Assembly (NCBI GenBank): GCA_037447605.1
Contig: CM074807.1
Span: forward strand, 1,648,897 to 1,712,896
Source: Zygnema circumcarinatum
Lineage: Eukaryota > Streptophyta > Zygnematophyceae > Zygnematales > Zygnemataceae
DNA: 64,000 nt
Direction: 5' to 3'
Shown: in pieces, positions 1-11,710 of the stretch
Numbering within the stretch: the first letter of the stretch is position 1
Layout of the letters: the number at the start of each line of letters is the position of its first letter
Program-made: the position numbers and the translations under genes
The notes under the pieces: model-generated
Databases searched by the model: none
Seen by the model: the letters and a program-made list of their open reading frames with translations, nothing else
What the model was told of the DNA's origin: nothing

Positions 1-368
1 CGGACTTTCAGGGTTGTTTTGGCTGCAACATAGTTGAAGGCTTGGGGAAAATTCACATTATTATCTCTTAGATTATTTTTCCAGCTGAAAGAGTTGTGCG
101 AAGCGGACGAAGCTTCACCAGCCTGCCAGAAAATAGGTTTCTAAAGGAGCTCAAATGTCATATCGATGAATTTCGGCAGCGGAGGCACCTGTGGTATTCA
201 ATAAGCCTTTAATGTCAAATGCTTCGTGGATATTGGGCAGAATGTGGCAAAAATGTGACATTCTCCTTATGGGGGGATATTAGCATGATCAACCTACGTT
301 TTACTGTCGATGAAATGGCTGGTCAGTGACAAGGAAGTAGTTTCTCACATAAATGTAGCCTGCGGCAG
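1..368. other. upstream of first resolved TEX1 exon
   Basis: This stretch should hold the 5' exon of the TEX1 gene, roughly 20 N-terminal residues of the usual plant protein, but I could not find a start codon exon that joins in phase 0 to the exon at 369. An open stretch around 97-207 was considered but has no phase-compatible donor. Nothing else is recognised. Confidence 0.4.
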
Positions 369-3300
369 GTACATTCGGTGGCGTGGAATTGCGAGGGAAA
401 GAAGTTGGCTTCAGGCTCTGTGGACCAGACAGTCCGCGTTTGGCCGGTCGACGCTACCTCGGTTAGTTGCCTCTTGGCTGGGTTGACAAGTTCAAGCTTT
501 TGTGTTCTCAGTGGAGGCAACCTAATGTCACAGTGACAGTCTGGATAGACCACGTCTTCAAATGGTAGAGGTTAAGGAACTTTTTCATTTCTTATCATTT
601 GAAAGTTTCACTCGAGAATACTTGCCTTTTAACCTGCGTTTCTGCATTGCAGAGCAAAGCACGTGAGGTAGAGTTCAAAGGTCACACAGAGAGTGTGGAC
701 AATGTTGCCTGGGACCCACTGCACCCTGATGTTTTGACATCGGTATCTTCCGATAAGTCAGTTCGCCTCTGGGATGTGCGATGTAAGCTTGCAATTCCTT
801 ATGTCTTCATATGAACATGAAGGGATCATCAGCGTTGGAGTATCAGCTGTTACACAATCCATTGTGGTCTCATGCATGTTTTTCCATCTGTTTGGTAATA
901 CAGGCCGCCAGTTTTACTGCATCATTAGAGGTTTTAGTTTAGTCTTTAGCTTGTCCAAAAAAAATGCCTTGGTCTCGCATTTATGCCACTGTTGGTTGTT
1001 CTTTCCTATTTCATTGAGCAAGGCGAAGGATTTTTTAGAGCTCTTTCCATGAGATGTCGTAGGGGCTGACTTGCACAAATGGTTTTCCATTTCAAGGGCC
1101 ATCCTTTCTTGCTTACAACTTTATTTTTGAGCGTGGCACAGCCGGCAGGTGTGAGCAGCAAGCTCTACTGAAGGGCGAGAACATCAACGTGGCGTACAGG
1201 CCGGATGCGATGGAGATTGCAGTGGGAAACAATGTGTGTCACTGCGGCAGTACGGGCAGCCCCCCCGCCTTCACCCCTATTTTCTTTAGAAGGAGCTGCA
1301 TGATGCTCCTGTCTGACATTTCATTTGTCTTTTTGTTGCCTGGTCATCACGTCGTCGTTCGCTTGATTTTGTCACTGTCTGAGCTTTATACAGTAAGTTT
1401 AGAGTTACTAAACCGTTTTTTTCGTCCATGTGCAAACGTGGCTGTTTCTGAGAAAGGAAGCCTTGGCCTCAAGGAAGTAATGGCCTTGGCCTCAAGTTGG
1501 GCAACCATGTTTTCCGATTTCGTTTGGGTGGAACTTCATTATTTGTTATCGAGGTGTCTTACCGAGCTCGTTCATAAACATTAATGTCGTAGCTTTGCTA
1601 TTTTAACAGTGACCATCCTTGTCGGGAGTGACAGGTGGATGAGCTGTCAATTGTAGATGCGAGAACCTTCACAGTGGTGCAGACTCGGGCATACAAGTAT
1701 GAGGTCTGCTAACTTTTCCTCTTCTAAAGCGATGCCTTCCATAAATCATTGAGGGGCTGCATGTTAAGTAGGCCTGAAGGCGGAGCGCTATCATGTTGGA
1801 TTTCTTCAGACGCACAGATCCATGCAAAACATTTGTCTTCTGCCTCTGTTGACTTCGTTTATCAATATAGACGGAAGTGATCACTTGCAAGCACACTTGT
1901 TCCCTCCACGTGCCCCTTCTGATATGCAGTGAATGGATTCTGGATATCTGCCTTGTGCTGTTTTTGCTGCAGGTGAATGAGATCTCCTGGGACCTTACTG
2001 GCGAACTATTTTTTGTCACCACAGGAATAGGTATTTCTTACTCTCATGCTTCACAGCCCTCAGCCTTTAGCATTGCGTTTTGGGTTTATTCAATTGGTTC
2101 CTTTCATCGTGGCATATCTCGATTTTGCTATTTTTTTTTTATAATGTACTAGGTCTGAGAGCGTGTAGGTTGTGCAGAGACTGTCAAGCATAGGCTTCAT
2201 GGGGACTATTCCAATGTGCGACTGCTTGCATCTCTCTTCTGTTGCCGAGCGGTCTCATAATGCGGGACATAATAGTCAAAATTGTTCACTTCTTCGTCCT
2301 ATAATATGCTGACATATATGCGTTTGCTGGCAAAACAACCGGTCGATTCATCAGCCGATCAATCAGTTGTAGTCCTTTGTATTTGTAAGTTCTACAGGGG
2401 CAGATCGTGTCCCAACGGTGTTGCTGAACTATCTCCATGGAGCTTGAAGTGAAATTGAATCCCAACCGGACGACTAAATCTCTCTCTCTCTCTTTCTCTC
2501 TCTCTCTCACACACAGGTGCTGGGGCTGTTGAGGTGCTGGAGTATCCATCCATGGCTCCTCTTGATACCCTTCAAGCCCACACTGCAGGAGTGTACTGCC
2601 TCGCCATAGATCCCAAGGGGAGGTAAGCTTCACCTTAACACTGCCGACTCTCTATACCTTACTGTTTAAGGCCAGGTCATGGTGACTCCCATAATCGAAG
2701 GGCGATTCAGACTTCATGTCATAAACTCAGTTGGAGGGATCCAATTTCTTCCACCTCCATGGTCTGACCTGCCTCATTGAGCTCGTTGTCAGGTATTTTG
2801 CGGCCGGCAGTGCGGATGCACTTGTGAGCATGTGGGACGTTCGCACTATGCTCTGTGCACGGACCTTCTCAAAACTCGAGTGCGTTTGCCCCCTCCCTCG
2901 TCCAATAAGCTAGGCTTCGAGGAGTCCTGTCATGTCAGAAAAAGTCTCACGTGTCATTTCAACACGCTAAAGAAATCGAGGTCTAGCTGTAAAACGGAAG
3001 GATGAGAGTTTGTTTGTTCCCATACTAGAATATTATCTCACGTACAGATTAGCTTATGATCTGTTCGCCGAAACACTTGTTCAGAGTTGTTGACCCTGAA
3101 CCTTAGGGGCTCAAAGGTTCAACTAGTTCATGTTTATGTGTGCCCTAAAGCATCTTCAGTAAATGCATTCCTGCTAATTGAATGAATAGTTCACCAAACA
3201 AGTTAGGGTAGTGAGACAGTCTGAGAATGTGAGCAGCTTGAAGGTTTGTGATGTTTGTATGTTGAGTAAGGAAGCCTCTTTTAGGTATCCCTTGTTCCCT

Positions 3301-4268
3301 CCCTTAGAAGCATCCGACCTTGTGCTCAGGGCTGCAGGTGGCCGGTCAGAACAGTGAGCTTCAGCCATGATGGGCGATACTTGGCATCTGCGAGTGAAGA
3401 CCTCTTCATTGACATTGTCAGACAACTACTCTGTGCCTTTCCGTTCCCACCCATAACGTTTTCTTTCTTTTCACCCTCGATTGTTGATGGTTTGATTCTA
3501 TGGGCATTTTTACTTCTTCCCACCTTTTTTCCTTTCCTTTTGTCTTATGACAATACATATGCCTGATAGATTGGAAGCACCTGTATGAGCACTTGATGAT
3601 TCTGATCATTACTCGGGTTCCTCCGTCTACCACAAAAAGCTTGTTATTAGCAATCTGCCAAAAATTAAATGCCATTGCAGTGTGATTCAACTTGGTAAAG
3701 GTCGAGGGAGGAGCTGAGGGTTTATAATGTTGTGAGAATGCGATTGAACAATGCTACTACTTGCAGTGAATCTGAGGATTTTCGTCTCCGCCTTCCAAGG
3801 TCATGTCTTCGTCTAATGGGCCTTTCTTGCACAGTACCGCCCCTGACGTTGGTTATTGTCTCGTCTTGTCACAGGCTGAGGTGGAGACTGGCCAATCGGT
3901 GCATCAGATAGCTTGCAGATATGCAATGAACAGTGTCGCATGGAGCCCTCGCTACCCTCTGCTCGCGTATGCTGCAGACGACGATGGCAGATATGGCAAC
4001 CCAGGTAGCCTCGCTTTGCAGACTGGCAATACTCTTGGCATTCCATAGCAGATTTTGGGTGATTCCCCCTTGGCTTTCAGCGTCTGAATACATCCACGAA
4101 AGAAGTAGGCGCATGCTGTCTGCTTGAGAAGACCCTCATTCATTCGGGATGACTTCATTTCTTGAAGGTGAGAAGGATACAAAAGTGCGGTGCTGCTGCT
4201 GATAGCGCATTTGTTGGTTTGTTTGCTGTCCAGGCACGTTTCGCGTGTTTGGCTTTGAAAACCCGTGA
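369..4268 (+). CDS. TEX1: THO complex WD40 subunit TEX1/THOC3 (5' end missing)
   Basis: WD40 beta-propeller subunit of the THO/TREX complex, which couples transcription to mRNA packaging and nuclear export and in plants supports trans-acting siRNA production. Ten exons can be joined in frame: 369-461, 653-782, 1142-1233, 1635-1703, 1973-2030, 2517-2622, 2793-2879, 3338-3416, 3875-4004 and 4234-4268 (TGA), giving about 292 residues against about 315 in land plants. The translation follows TEX1/THOC3 block by block: VHSVAWN, GHTESVDNVAWDP, KGENINVAYRPD, VNEISWD, LQAHTAGVYCLAIDPKGR, WPVRTVSFSHDGRYLASAS and the terminal FRVFGFENP. All introns are GT-AG and phases agree. The 3' end converges on NSE1. 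Identity is secure; only the first exon is unresolved. Confidence 0.92.
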
Positions 4269-5159
4269 GGTTACGGAGGGCGTTGGCCGTTGGCGCCGTT
4301 CATCAGTGGCGCCTTACGTTGCTCCTCAAACAACCAACCGCTGCATCAATCAGTCGCTGGAGTCTTCTCAGGATCGAGTCAATTCATTGTTTTTGCTTTG
4401 CCTCAGCGCCATCAAGTTCGTGCATGCGGCGAATCAGATTGTGTGATTCCTTGCAACTTCAGTGAGTCCAACCGAAGGGCCGAATGGCACTCAGAAGCAT
4501 TCCCGAGGCTGCGTTGGCACGACAGACATTAGATATGGCACCCGCCATGGTCAGCGACGAGCTTCATGCCAAATGTTACCACTGCACTGGGCCCTGCTCA
4601 ACATCGCCACGCGAGTAGGGAATAAAGGAACTGAATTATGTACTCAGTTCAGCAGAGCAGCAGGATAAGAGGTTTCCACAGTTTTGAAAATTTTACAGGG
4701 CGACCCATCGTGATTTTCACCTCACACCAAAGATTCTTTTTCTAAAATCGAGAAAGTTTCAGGATTGTATCTTTCAATGTTTTTGAGAGGACATCAAGTA
4801 AATCAGCAATCTTCAATTCTCAGTTTATCTTTTCTGTTCGTCAGTGGTACAAAAGTTGCAGTAGATTGGAGATGTCTCGTTACTTAGATCAATGAATCAA
4901 CTGAAGAAAAGTTGAGCTTGAAAGTATACACTGACTTGTTCTGAATATACATGTACAAATTGAATCTGCCCCCTATTATCATGAAGAACGCAGAGATGGC
5001 GTGTTAAGTCCAATCCAAGATTCTTGGGGGTAGACAAAAACCCCTTCTGCCATGAGCGTTGACTCTCCCTACATTCTGCACTTGGAGGAGACCAGCTAGG
5101 AAAGTCCAGCATTCTTCAAAGGTTGTCAAATGCTGCTTGGTTACAAAGGCCTGTGAATG
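4269..5159. other. convergent 3' intergenic region
   Basis: About 0.9 kb between the convergent stop codons of TEX1 (+) and NSE1 (-). Only short overlapping reading frames are present, none with a recognisable domain. It probably holds the two 3' untranslated regions. Confidence 0.6.
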
Positions 5160-7246
5160 TTATGACCTCCGCCCCCTTTTCACCCGGACAGGCCTCTCGT
5201 CCACGTTCTCCCTTTCAACAATCGCAGCTCCCACGACAGGCCATTCAGCTCGACAAGTTTCGTTCGCACACACCCGAGAAACCTAGCGGGCACACAGTCG
5301 TAGAAATTCCGCAATTATTTGTTATGCATAGCCAATATAAGATGTTTAGAGCTGAACCTGAACCAGCTAAAGAACAAGAATCTCCTGAAAAATAAGACTC
5401 ACCGTAGTTCTGGAGAACTTCCTCTGGGCGCAATACCAATGCAGGCGTGCAGAGCAATCAGGATTGGAACAAACTTGTGCCTGCAAAACATCACAGGTAG
5501 GATGGATATCATAGTCATTCTCCAGCTCCCTCGCTAAGTTTCACGATAATACATGCTTTTATCCCCTTAAAACTGGAATGCTTAAGCAGTTAAGGCAAAG
5601 CAGATGAAATAGGGAAAGGGAGAGACACAGAGTGATGTTATGTCCTGACAAGAATGCCAACTGGATTGTGATTGTGAGTATAGTCTCGACCTGTTACTAC
5701 TTAAAACTTTCAGTGCACTCGCGTGTTTGGAAGCACCGTACGTTATATTGGCAGCTCACCCTGATTGCAGCTTCATCACAGTGTTCACATGCAGGCACAC
5801 CTTCAATACTTTTAAGGTATGACTTCAGCTCCAAATATGTGCGAACGCCGAGCCCAATACGACCATCTTCAGAATACCTCAGCCATTGCTCTGCTGCAAG
5901 CTCCCTAAGAAGGTTTTGCCTTTCTGTTTTGCTCAACAGTCTCAATGCTGAGGCTTGACTGCTCTGTGTTTGGCTTTCAGAACCCTCCTGTTTAGATACA
6001 GCAAAGCAATTAAAAAAGTTAGTCCAATTGAAGAATACAACCTTGCATCGGACGGGGCTGCGACATTCCCGATATGCATCAAAATATCTGTAGGCATACT
6101 ATAGTAGGGCCTACATATCCCAGCAATGAAGGACTTGGCGATCGATGTCTGGGTTTCAGCAGCGTACAGTTGCCGGAGACATAGAAAGCACCTCAAGTAA
6201 GTGCATATTGGCTTTATCTAACAAGTCTACAAGAACACATGAAAAGTACCTCAGATGATAGTTGGAGATTTAGTGCCTCAGTGCTGCCAATGCTTCCTGA
6301 AGCTTCTGGATCCAAAGCTATAGCCTCTACCTGAAAAACAACGAAGAACAACGTCATTTCCCATGAGCTTAGTTTTTTAGGAGCCACTAGATGGCGAGCG
6401 GGGAATCCAAACCAAAGGCTAAACGAAAAGGCTTACTCACAAGAAGCATCCACAGGACAGAGCGTTCAAGCACGCAAACAAAAGTTCAAGACGAACGTTG
6501 CTCTTCATGAATTTTGAATGATTATCATAAACATGATATGCAGGTTCATCAAAACGTGCTAATGCAACTACTCCTTCAAAAATGACGAAGACTGCAAGGT
6601 TGCAGCACAAAAGCTTACCACAGCTTTGAAGAAACAAATTTGTGCGTGAGAAAAGCGTGTTCCAAACTTAGCATGAGAATCAGCGACCTTATTCACTAAT
6701 CCATAATGCACACTGCCTGTCTCTTGTGCCACCCCCGGCCTAATTTCCATCTGGACATACTCCAATCCAGAGTTGATGGCTGCTATAAATTCGTGAAATC
6801 CATTCTCTGCACTCCACCATGCCAGGCGGCGCTTCGTAAGCTAGCATCCTTACTTTGCTAAACCAGGCTGCAACACCGCATTTGCACTGCACTGTCGTTT
6901 GAGACAATCCGGACACCAGTTCAGACTTTAAAATCTATCTCTCTGCTGCTCGCACAACCTCGGGACTTCCTGTATCCACATTGAATGTCGACCAATGATG
7001 AAATAAATAAAGGAAATCTGGAAGGGCTATAATTGATAGACAAACTTCCACCAAATGCTTGAAAGTTGAAAGACGGAGCTCAGCCATGGCTGGCTGGTTA
7101 GCTAGCTGCCGAGGAGCAGGACCTCGCACGTTGGCGGCTTCCCTCGCAAGCAGCTTCGCGTCGCGCTCTGCGAGGGGGCCGCGCGCCAAGAGCGCCTGCA
7201 GCACCGTGTGGTGCCGCGCGTCCAGAGCCTCCCTCGCCGTCGCCAT
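5160..7246 (-). CDS. NSE1: SMC5/6 complex subunit NSE1 (RING-like)
   Basis: Non-SMC element 1 of the nuclear SMC5/6 DNA-repair complex; with NSE3 and NSE4 it forms a winged-helix subcomplex carrying a variant RING with ubiquitin-ligase activity. Six exons in transcription order: 7246-7130, 6804-6619, 6330-6250, 5987-5760, 5480-5403 and 5282-5160. All are phase 0 and give 270 residues, close to human NSE1 (about 266). Residues 1-39 are the N-terminal helix block (VLQALLARGPLAERDAKLLA); exon 2 has the family segment INSGLEYVQMEIRPG followed by YGLVNKVAD; exon 4 is the second winged helix (LLRELAAEQWLRYSEDGRIG). The Zn ligands fall across three exons: ACEHC, then CSNPDC with HWYC, then CANETC followed by RAEWP. 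The acceptor of exon 2 could lie two bases upstream. Its start is about 190 bp downstream, in transcription sense, of a same-strand tRNA. Confidence 0.93.
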
Positions 7247-7344
7247 GGCCGCGACTTCACCTTGGGCACTCCTTTCTTGGCCTGTCTGTCTATCCGTCTC
7301 TCTCTCGAGAGAGAAAAATAGGTGAATAGGGGAAAGCAGCTAAA

Positions 7345-7420
7345 CCGAGGTGGAAAACAAGGAAAGCCACACACAGAGAAAGTCAGCGCGCCAGACACCG
7401 AGGTGGAAAACAAGGTGAGC
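7345..7420. repeat. short direct repeat beside the tRNA gene
   Basis: The motif CCGAGGTGGAAAACAAGG occurs twice, about 50 bp apart, immediately 3' of the tRNA in its own sense. The first 15 bases of the motif recur near 33003 in an unrelated intergenic region, so it is a small dispersed repeat of unknown nature. Confidence 0.5.
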
Positions 7421-7432
7421 AAGAAAAGAGAC

Positions 7433-7504
7433 GCGCCAGACAGGGATCGAACCTGCGACCTTTTGCTTAGGAAGCAAACACTCTATCCACTGAGTTACAG
7501 GCGC
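7433..7504 (-). tRNA. tRNA-Arg(CCU)
   Basis: Read on the minus strand this 72-nt element starts GCGCCTG, has the A-box-like CTCAGTGGATAGAG, an anticodon loop with CCT within CTTCCTAAG, the T-arm GGTTCGATCCC and ends in GGCGC. There is no intron. Acceptor-stem pairing is complete except for a U-U at the sixth pair, which as far as I recall also occurs in plant tRNA-Arg(CCU). CCA is not encoded, as expected for a nuclear gene. Confidence 0.95.
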
Positions 7505-8701
7505 TTCCTGTTAATGGCTACTATGTAAAAAATAAATAAAAATATAAAAAGGAAGAAATATGTAAAACAAAGTCGTTATGGATTCGTTGGTATATTGCTC
7601 CAAACGCAGGCTTTCTCGCTTGCGCTCGAATTGCAACACAATGTTCTTTGACCACACTCTTCATGCGATTGTATCATAATATGGAGTAGGCGGCCCTCAT
7701 TTGGGACAGGGTTTTTGACAGATGCGGTGTTTGCTGGACAGGTCTCGCGGGTCAGGACTGCCTTCAGTAGCGAGGCTCTGGGGACGTATGGCCGTTGGCT
7801 GCCAGATTACCAATTGACGTACATTGCTATGTGAGAGTCTGCCAGAAAATAGTGGTCGACTAGAGGCCGGACTTCTCTTGGATCACCTGTGCTGCATATG
7901 CAGGCGTGTCTGCCTACCCGCAAGAAGCGAACCAATAGTCAAGGCGAAGACGTTGTCAAAAAGTTGTGAGGGTTGGCCAGGATTACGATTTAGTGGGTGA
8001 GGTTTTCGTTCTTGATGCCACAAACGTCCTCAGCAGGCGGTGCAGCGCTATTGAAAAGCCTCTCACCATGGGTGCATTTTTGTAACGAGGAGAACAGAAT
8101 CTTAAATAATGCTGAATGCTGGCCGTTTGCTCATGTGAAGGTATCCAACCGAGGGCGTCCAACCAGACACGTTCTGCCACAGTGTTGCTCCGAGACGCTA
8201 ATCAAATCCAATAACCTACATCCATTTCTTGCCTACTGTCAGAGCTACCGCAGAGAATGCCCTCCCTATCTAATCTAATCTGGACATGAACTAAACGACA
8301 ACAACTGTGTCAAGCTCAGTTACTTCAGAAAGTAAAAGAGAGGAATCGCTGAAAGTCGCCATTTTTCACATGCCACATAACGAGTACTTCCCATCTATTG
8401 ACTGCGCTCATGAAAGTTGAAAGTCGTCAGATTCAATGCCGGCCAATTCGAATGGAGTCCTCGTTACAAGTTTTGGACAAATGCGAGGACCGGAGCTCCC
8501 AAGGTGTAAGATCCACACACCGCTATATACAGAGCAATCAGCGTGATTTTCTAAGTTGCTTCCACCTCTCGAGCGGCTCATCCAGCAGACTTGCGAATAT
8601 ATTTTTGCCATTACTCGTTTCAGGGTCGCTCGTAAGCCAAAGTCGAATACCTTAACAGCCATGCGAATGCCCGATTCACACCTGCCCGGTCTGGCGCGAC
8701 A
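7505..8701. other. intergenic, no gene recognised
   Basis: 1.2 kb between the tRNA and the DUF1992 gene. Reading frames on both strands are short and lack recognisable motifs. Confidence 0.55.
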
Positions 8702-10056
8702 TTAGCGGGAATTTGCTGCATCCTTCAGCAATTTCTGCTTCTCTTCTTGCAACCGCTTAATCTCGCGGTCCAAATTGTAGCTCATTACCTGCAGGGGAAA
8801 AGTCCACCAACGTTGAAAAAAGGAAAAGTAGATAATAATTAAACCCAGCTTGAACGCGTTAACCAAGCACATCTGGACCGTTTCTAGTCCAGTGCAGACA
8901 CAAATTTTTGAAACCCTAACTATTTTCGCTCCTCCAACGCAGTCCTACATGCATTAACGTTTTTGGCATGCACATAAACTTGTCAGGTTCAGCTTTTCAT
9001 TCTTTCAAGGGCATTCCAACTAGCCGCAAGGCAATCCATGATGGAATGAGACAATCAAACCAATCACGTCAGCAGAAACAGTATCAGTGACGAGAAAATT
9101 CAAAATGCAGGCAACTGCAGAATATGCTCCAAATAAGAAGTGAACATAAAGAATTTTGGACGTAGTCCACGAAACAAATACCTGACGTCCAAATGGAACA
9201 ATCAGGTTGTAATGCAAGACCTTCCGATTGATGTCGAGCAGCTCAACCCTCAATCTGGCAATCTCTTGCTCCCATCTCCCCTGTGTCTGTTCCTCTCCTT
9301 GCCCATTTTTCTGTCCCTCCAAGCGCCGTCTCGATGCAGCATCAAGAGCTCGTCTCCAACGTGCCATGAGGAAGCGAATGTCTATATTCAATTGGACCCA
9401 ATCAGGTGCATAGCCGCTCTCTTTAAGGACGCGGTAAGCAAGCTCTTCTGCCGGGTCTGCATGAGAAATATTCTTGTCAACGAAAGGCTTTCCATGACCT
9501 TGCAGCATATCAAATTCACCCTGACGCATCGACTGCTGCACACGCTGCTCTGCAGCATTGATGATGTCAGCTTCAGACCTGTTTGCAGGTGCCGACCAAT
9601 CAGCATTTCGCATGTCAAAGGAGCTCAGAGAGACATTTTCTTGGCGATGACTATCTTTCTCCAGAATTCGGTTTGCATTAAACCACTTGAAAACGAGCCA
9701 TAAAACAAGCAAATTGCAATACGAGAGCATGGAACAAACGAGAATCTATACTTCTTAGGTGAGAAGAATTACAGCATTAAGAAAACAAGGACATACCTCT
9801 TGGAGTCAACCCGGCCTCTGATTTCTTTGGGAATCAACCGCTGAAGCAAGCGATGCCTTGCAGCATCTAGCCGAGATAGGGCCCCCGCGAACGCACTCTG
9901 CCTGCCCGCCCTCTTGCTGCCCTCCGCGGGCTGGGGCGTCCCTCTGCCAGCAAGATCCGCTGCTGAACACATTCCCCTTCTGATAAATCTTTCGCCGCAG
10001 AGAGGCTGCAGCGCCTGGACAGCCGGCGCTCGCGAATAGCCGCGGAAAGCAGCCAT
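8702..10056 (-). CDS. DNAJC28-type DUF1992 protein, organelle-targeted
   Basis: Member of the DUF1992 family (DnaJ homologue subfamily C member 28 conserved domain), also found as small bacterial proteins; biochemical role unknown. Three exons: 10056-9797, about 9623-9182, and 8788-8702, giving about 262 residues. The family signature is in exon 2: AEQRVQQSMRQGEFDMLQG followed by HGKPF, then EELAYRVLKESGYAPDWVQL and a long basic helix. The last exon encodes a charged coiled coil (LDREIKRLQEEKQKLL). The N-terminus, starting MAAFRGYSRAP, is Arg/Ala-rich and lacks acids, consistent with an organellar transit peptide. The J-domain seen in animal DNAJC28 is absent, as in bacteria. The exon 1-2 acceptor is the least certain junction: I chose the one in phase with a pyrimidine tract. 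Confidence 0.85.
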
Positions 10057-10948
10057 GGCTTCCGCCTCCTTCCCTCTGCCTCTGCCAACACGACAGCGCC
10101 AGGGACAGCCCAAGTCTCCCTCCATTCCACCTCCAATGGGAGTTCGGCTCCAAAATTTCTTTGGAGGCTGCGGGGCAGTTCGTCTGTACGGACGGGTTTT
10201 TGCGTGGATCGCACGCCTCGTGGTGAGGTCGCGCTCGGCCGTCGGATGGAGGGCGGTCGCTGTACGGATGGAATGACCGCCGTTGGAAGGACTGGAAGGA
10301 AAACTTTTTGACGTCGTGCACTCGTAGTGACCTCTTGGGTTTGCAGTTTGCGGTTTGTGGCCGCGATCGTTGGGAAGTGAGCAGCGAAGCGAACCGAACC
10401 GTGTGGAGGCCTTCCCTCATTTTTGAGAGAGGCTGGAGGCTTCCAATCACAGCTCTCCACGTCGGAGAAACCCAGCTACGTGGCAAATTTAGATTGGCAG
10501 ATGCCATACTAATGGAAAGCCTTCTTGAGAGCATTGTGACGACCAACTTCAAAAAGAAGAAGCAAAATGGGTTTTCGTTTGAGTTGGGTTTTTAAGTGTT
10601 ACAGTTTTCGACACTGCTTAGAAAGGGAAGTGTAGGGACACTGTAATAAGCAGTCACAGCATGCAGAAAAGACTTCCAGCCTAAGTTCCGCATCCAAAAG
10701 ACCATCTCATTATGTGATTGGACCCACTTGTCAAGAAGAAGCGCCAAATGCCAATGATGATTCATTCAAGCTTAAACCAAAGACAAGGAGCTTTGAGGTC
10801 ATACACCCTGAAAAAAGTCGCCAAGCAAGGGGGAATCCTCTTAAAGAGACTAATGTCCAATCCCTTGCAGTTCGGCAGTGCCAAAAAGACAATATCCCCC
10901 ATAGAGCTCCGTATTGCTCTGAGTTGAATAACTAAGTGGATATATTAA
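10057..10948. other. intergenic between two minus-strand genes
   Basis: About 0.9 kb holding the promoter and 5' region of the DUF1992 gene and the 3' region of the hemolysin III-family gene. Open frames here are antisense or extension shadows without domain similarity. Confidence 0.5.
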
Positions 10949-11710
10949 TTACAATTGCTGAGGCTGATGTACGAGCCTCACTACTTCCGAGAAATGAAAA
11001 ACACACGCGATTATGACCAGCGCGTGGAACACTTCATGGTATCCGAATATCTTCGGGAAAGGGTCAGGCCACCTTGTAGTGTAAATTACAGCTCCCACCG
11101 TATAACATATACCGCCAGCCAGCATCAGGTTAAACCCAAAGGGATCTATAACTGTGCTCAACTCCGAAGCATAGAATACGATGATCCAGCCTAACACAAC
11201 GTACAGTATGGATGAGAAGTACTTGGGAGCCTTTGCCCAAAAAAGGCACTTCAAAACACCAGCCGCAGCTCCCGACCAGACGACAGTTAGAATGTGGTGG
11301 CCCGTAGGAGGGGGCAAAGCTAGCAGACAGATGGGTGTATATGTTCCGGCGATAAGCAGAAAGATGGAAGAATGATCCAATCTTCGCATCCAAATTTGAG
11401 CTTCATGCGACCATGTGATTCGATGGTAGAGGGCACTGGCTCCGAGGAGGAGGACGAGGGACGCCGCATATATGGAGCTTGCGAGGACAGCAATTCGGTT
11501 GGGACAGCTGGCAATCAATACAATCCCGCTCACAAGTGCAACAAAGGCGCCATATTGGTGGAAAACACCTCGGAAGAGAGGTTTGACTGTCGACAAGTTG
11601 GTTGATGGAGGCTTAGAAGGCTTAGCCATGGTGGAAGCTCCCTCGAGGAAAGGTCGTGGCTGGCATGAGCAAGATGGAGAGGCAAAATGGAGAGCAGACG
11701 ATGAAGCCAA
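10949..11710 (-). CDS. hemolysin III/PAQR-family seven-TM membrane protein, intronless
   Basis: Single uninterrupted frame of 253 codons plus stop. After about 45 N-terminal residues it shows seven hydrophobic helices, roughly at residues 48-68, 74-95, 111-130, 137-157, 164-181, 190-207 and 222-243. Hallmarks of the HlyIII (bacterial PAQR) branch are present: GASALYHR at the end of TM2, LDHSSIFLLIAGTYTP at TM3, GGICYTVGAVIY at TM6 and GYHEVFHALVIIACVFHF at TM7, supplying the Ser/His/Asp and His-x3-His residues thought to bind a catalytic metal. The family includes adiponectin receptors and is best viewed as membrane hydrolases; 'hemolysin' is historical. An internal Met at codon 28 (11629) would drop the leader, which could be an organellar signal. 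It is intronless in an intron-rich neighbourhood, so retroposition or bacterial transfer is possible. Confidence 0.9.
   Translation of the reverse strand: MASSSALHFASPSCSCQPRPFLEGASTMAKPSKPPSTNLSTVKPLFRGVFHQYGAFVALVSGIVLIASCPNRIAVLASSIYAASLVLLLGASALYHRITWSHEAQIWMRRLDHSSIFLLIAGTYTPICLLALPPPTGHHILTVVWSGAAAGVLKCLFWAKAPKYFSSILYVVLGWIIVFYASELSTVIDPFGFNLMLAGGICYTVGAVIYTTRWPDPFPKIFGYHEVFHALVIIACVFHFSEVVRLVHQPQQL

Noticed and set aside
97-207. Candidate 5' exon of TEX1 (SFTSLPENRFLKELK)
   Set aside because: It has no donor in the phase required by the exon at 369 and no start codon; not included.
9140-9703. 187-codon plus-strand frame
   Set aside because: It is antisense to the DUF1992 exon and has no recognisable domain.
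9806-10552. 248- and 197-codon minus-strand frames overlapping the DUF1992 first exon
   Set aside because: They are out of frame with the domain and lack similarity; shadows of the coding frame and its leader.
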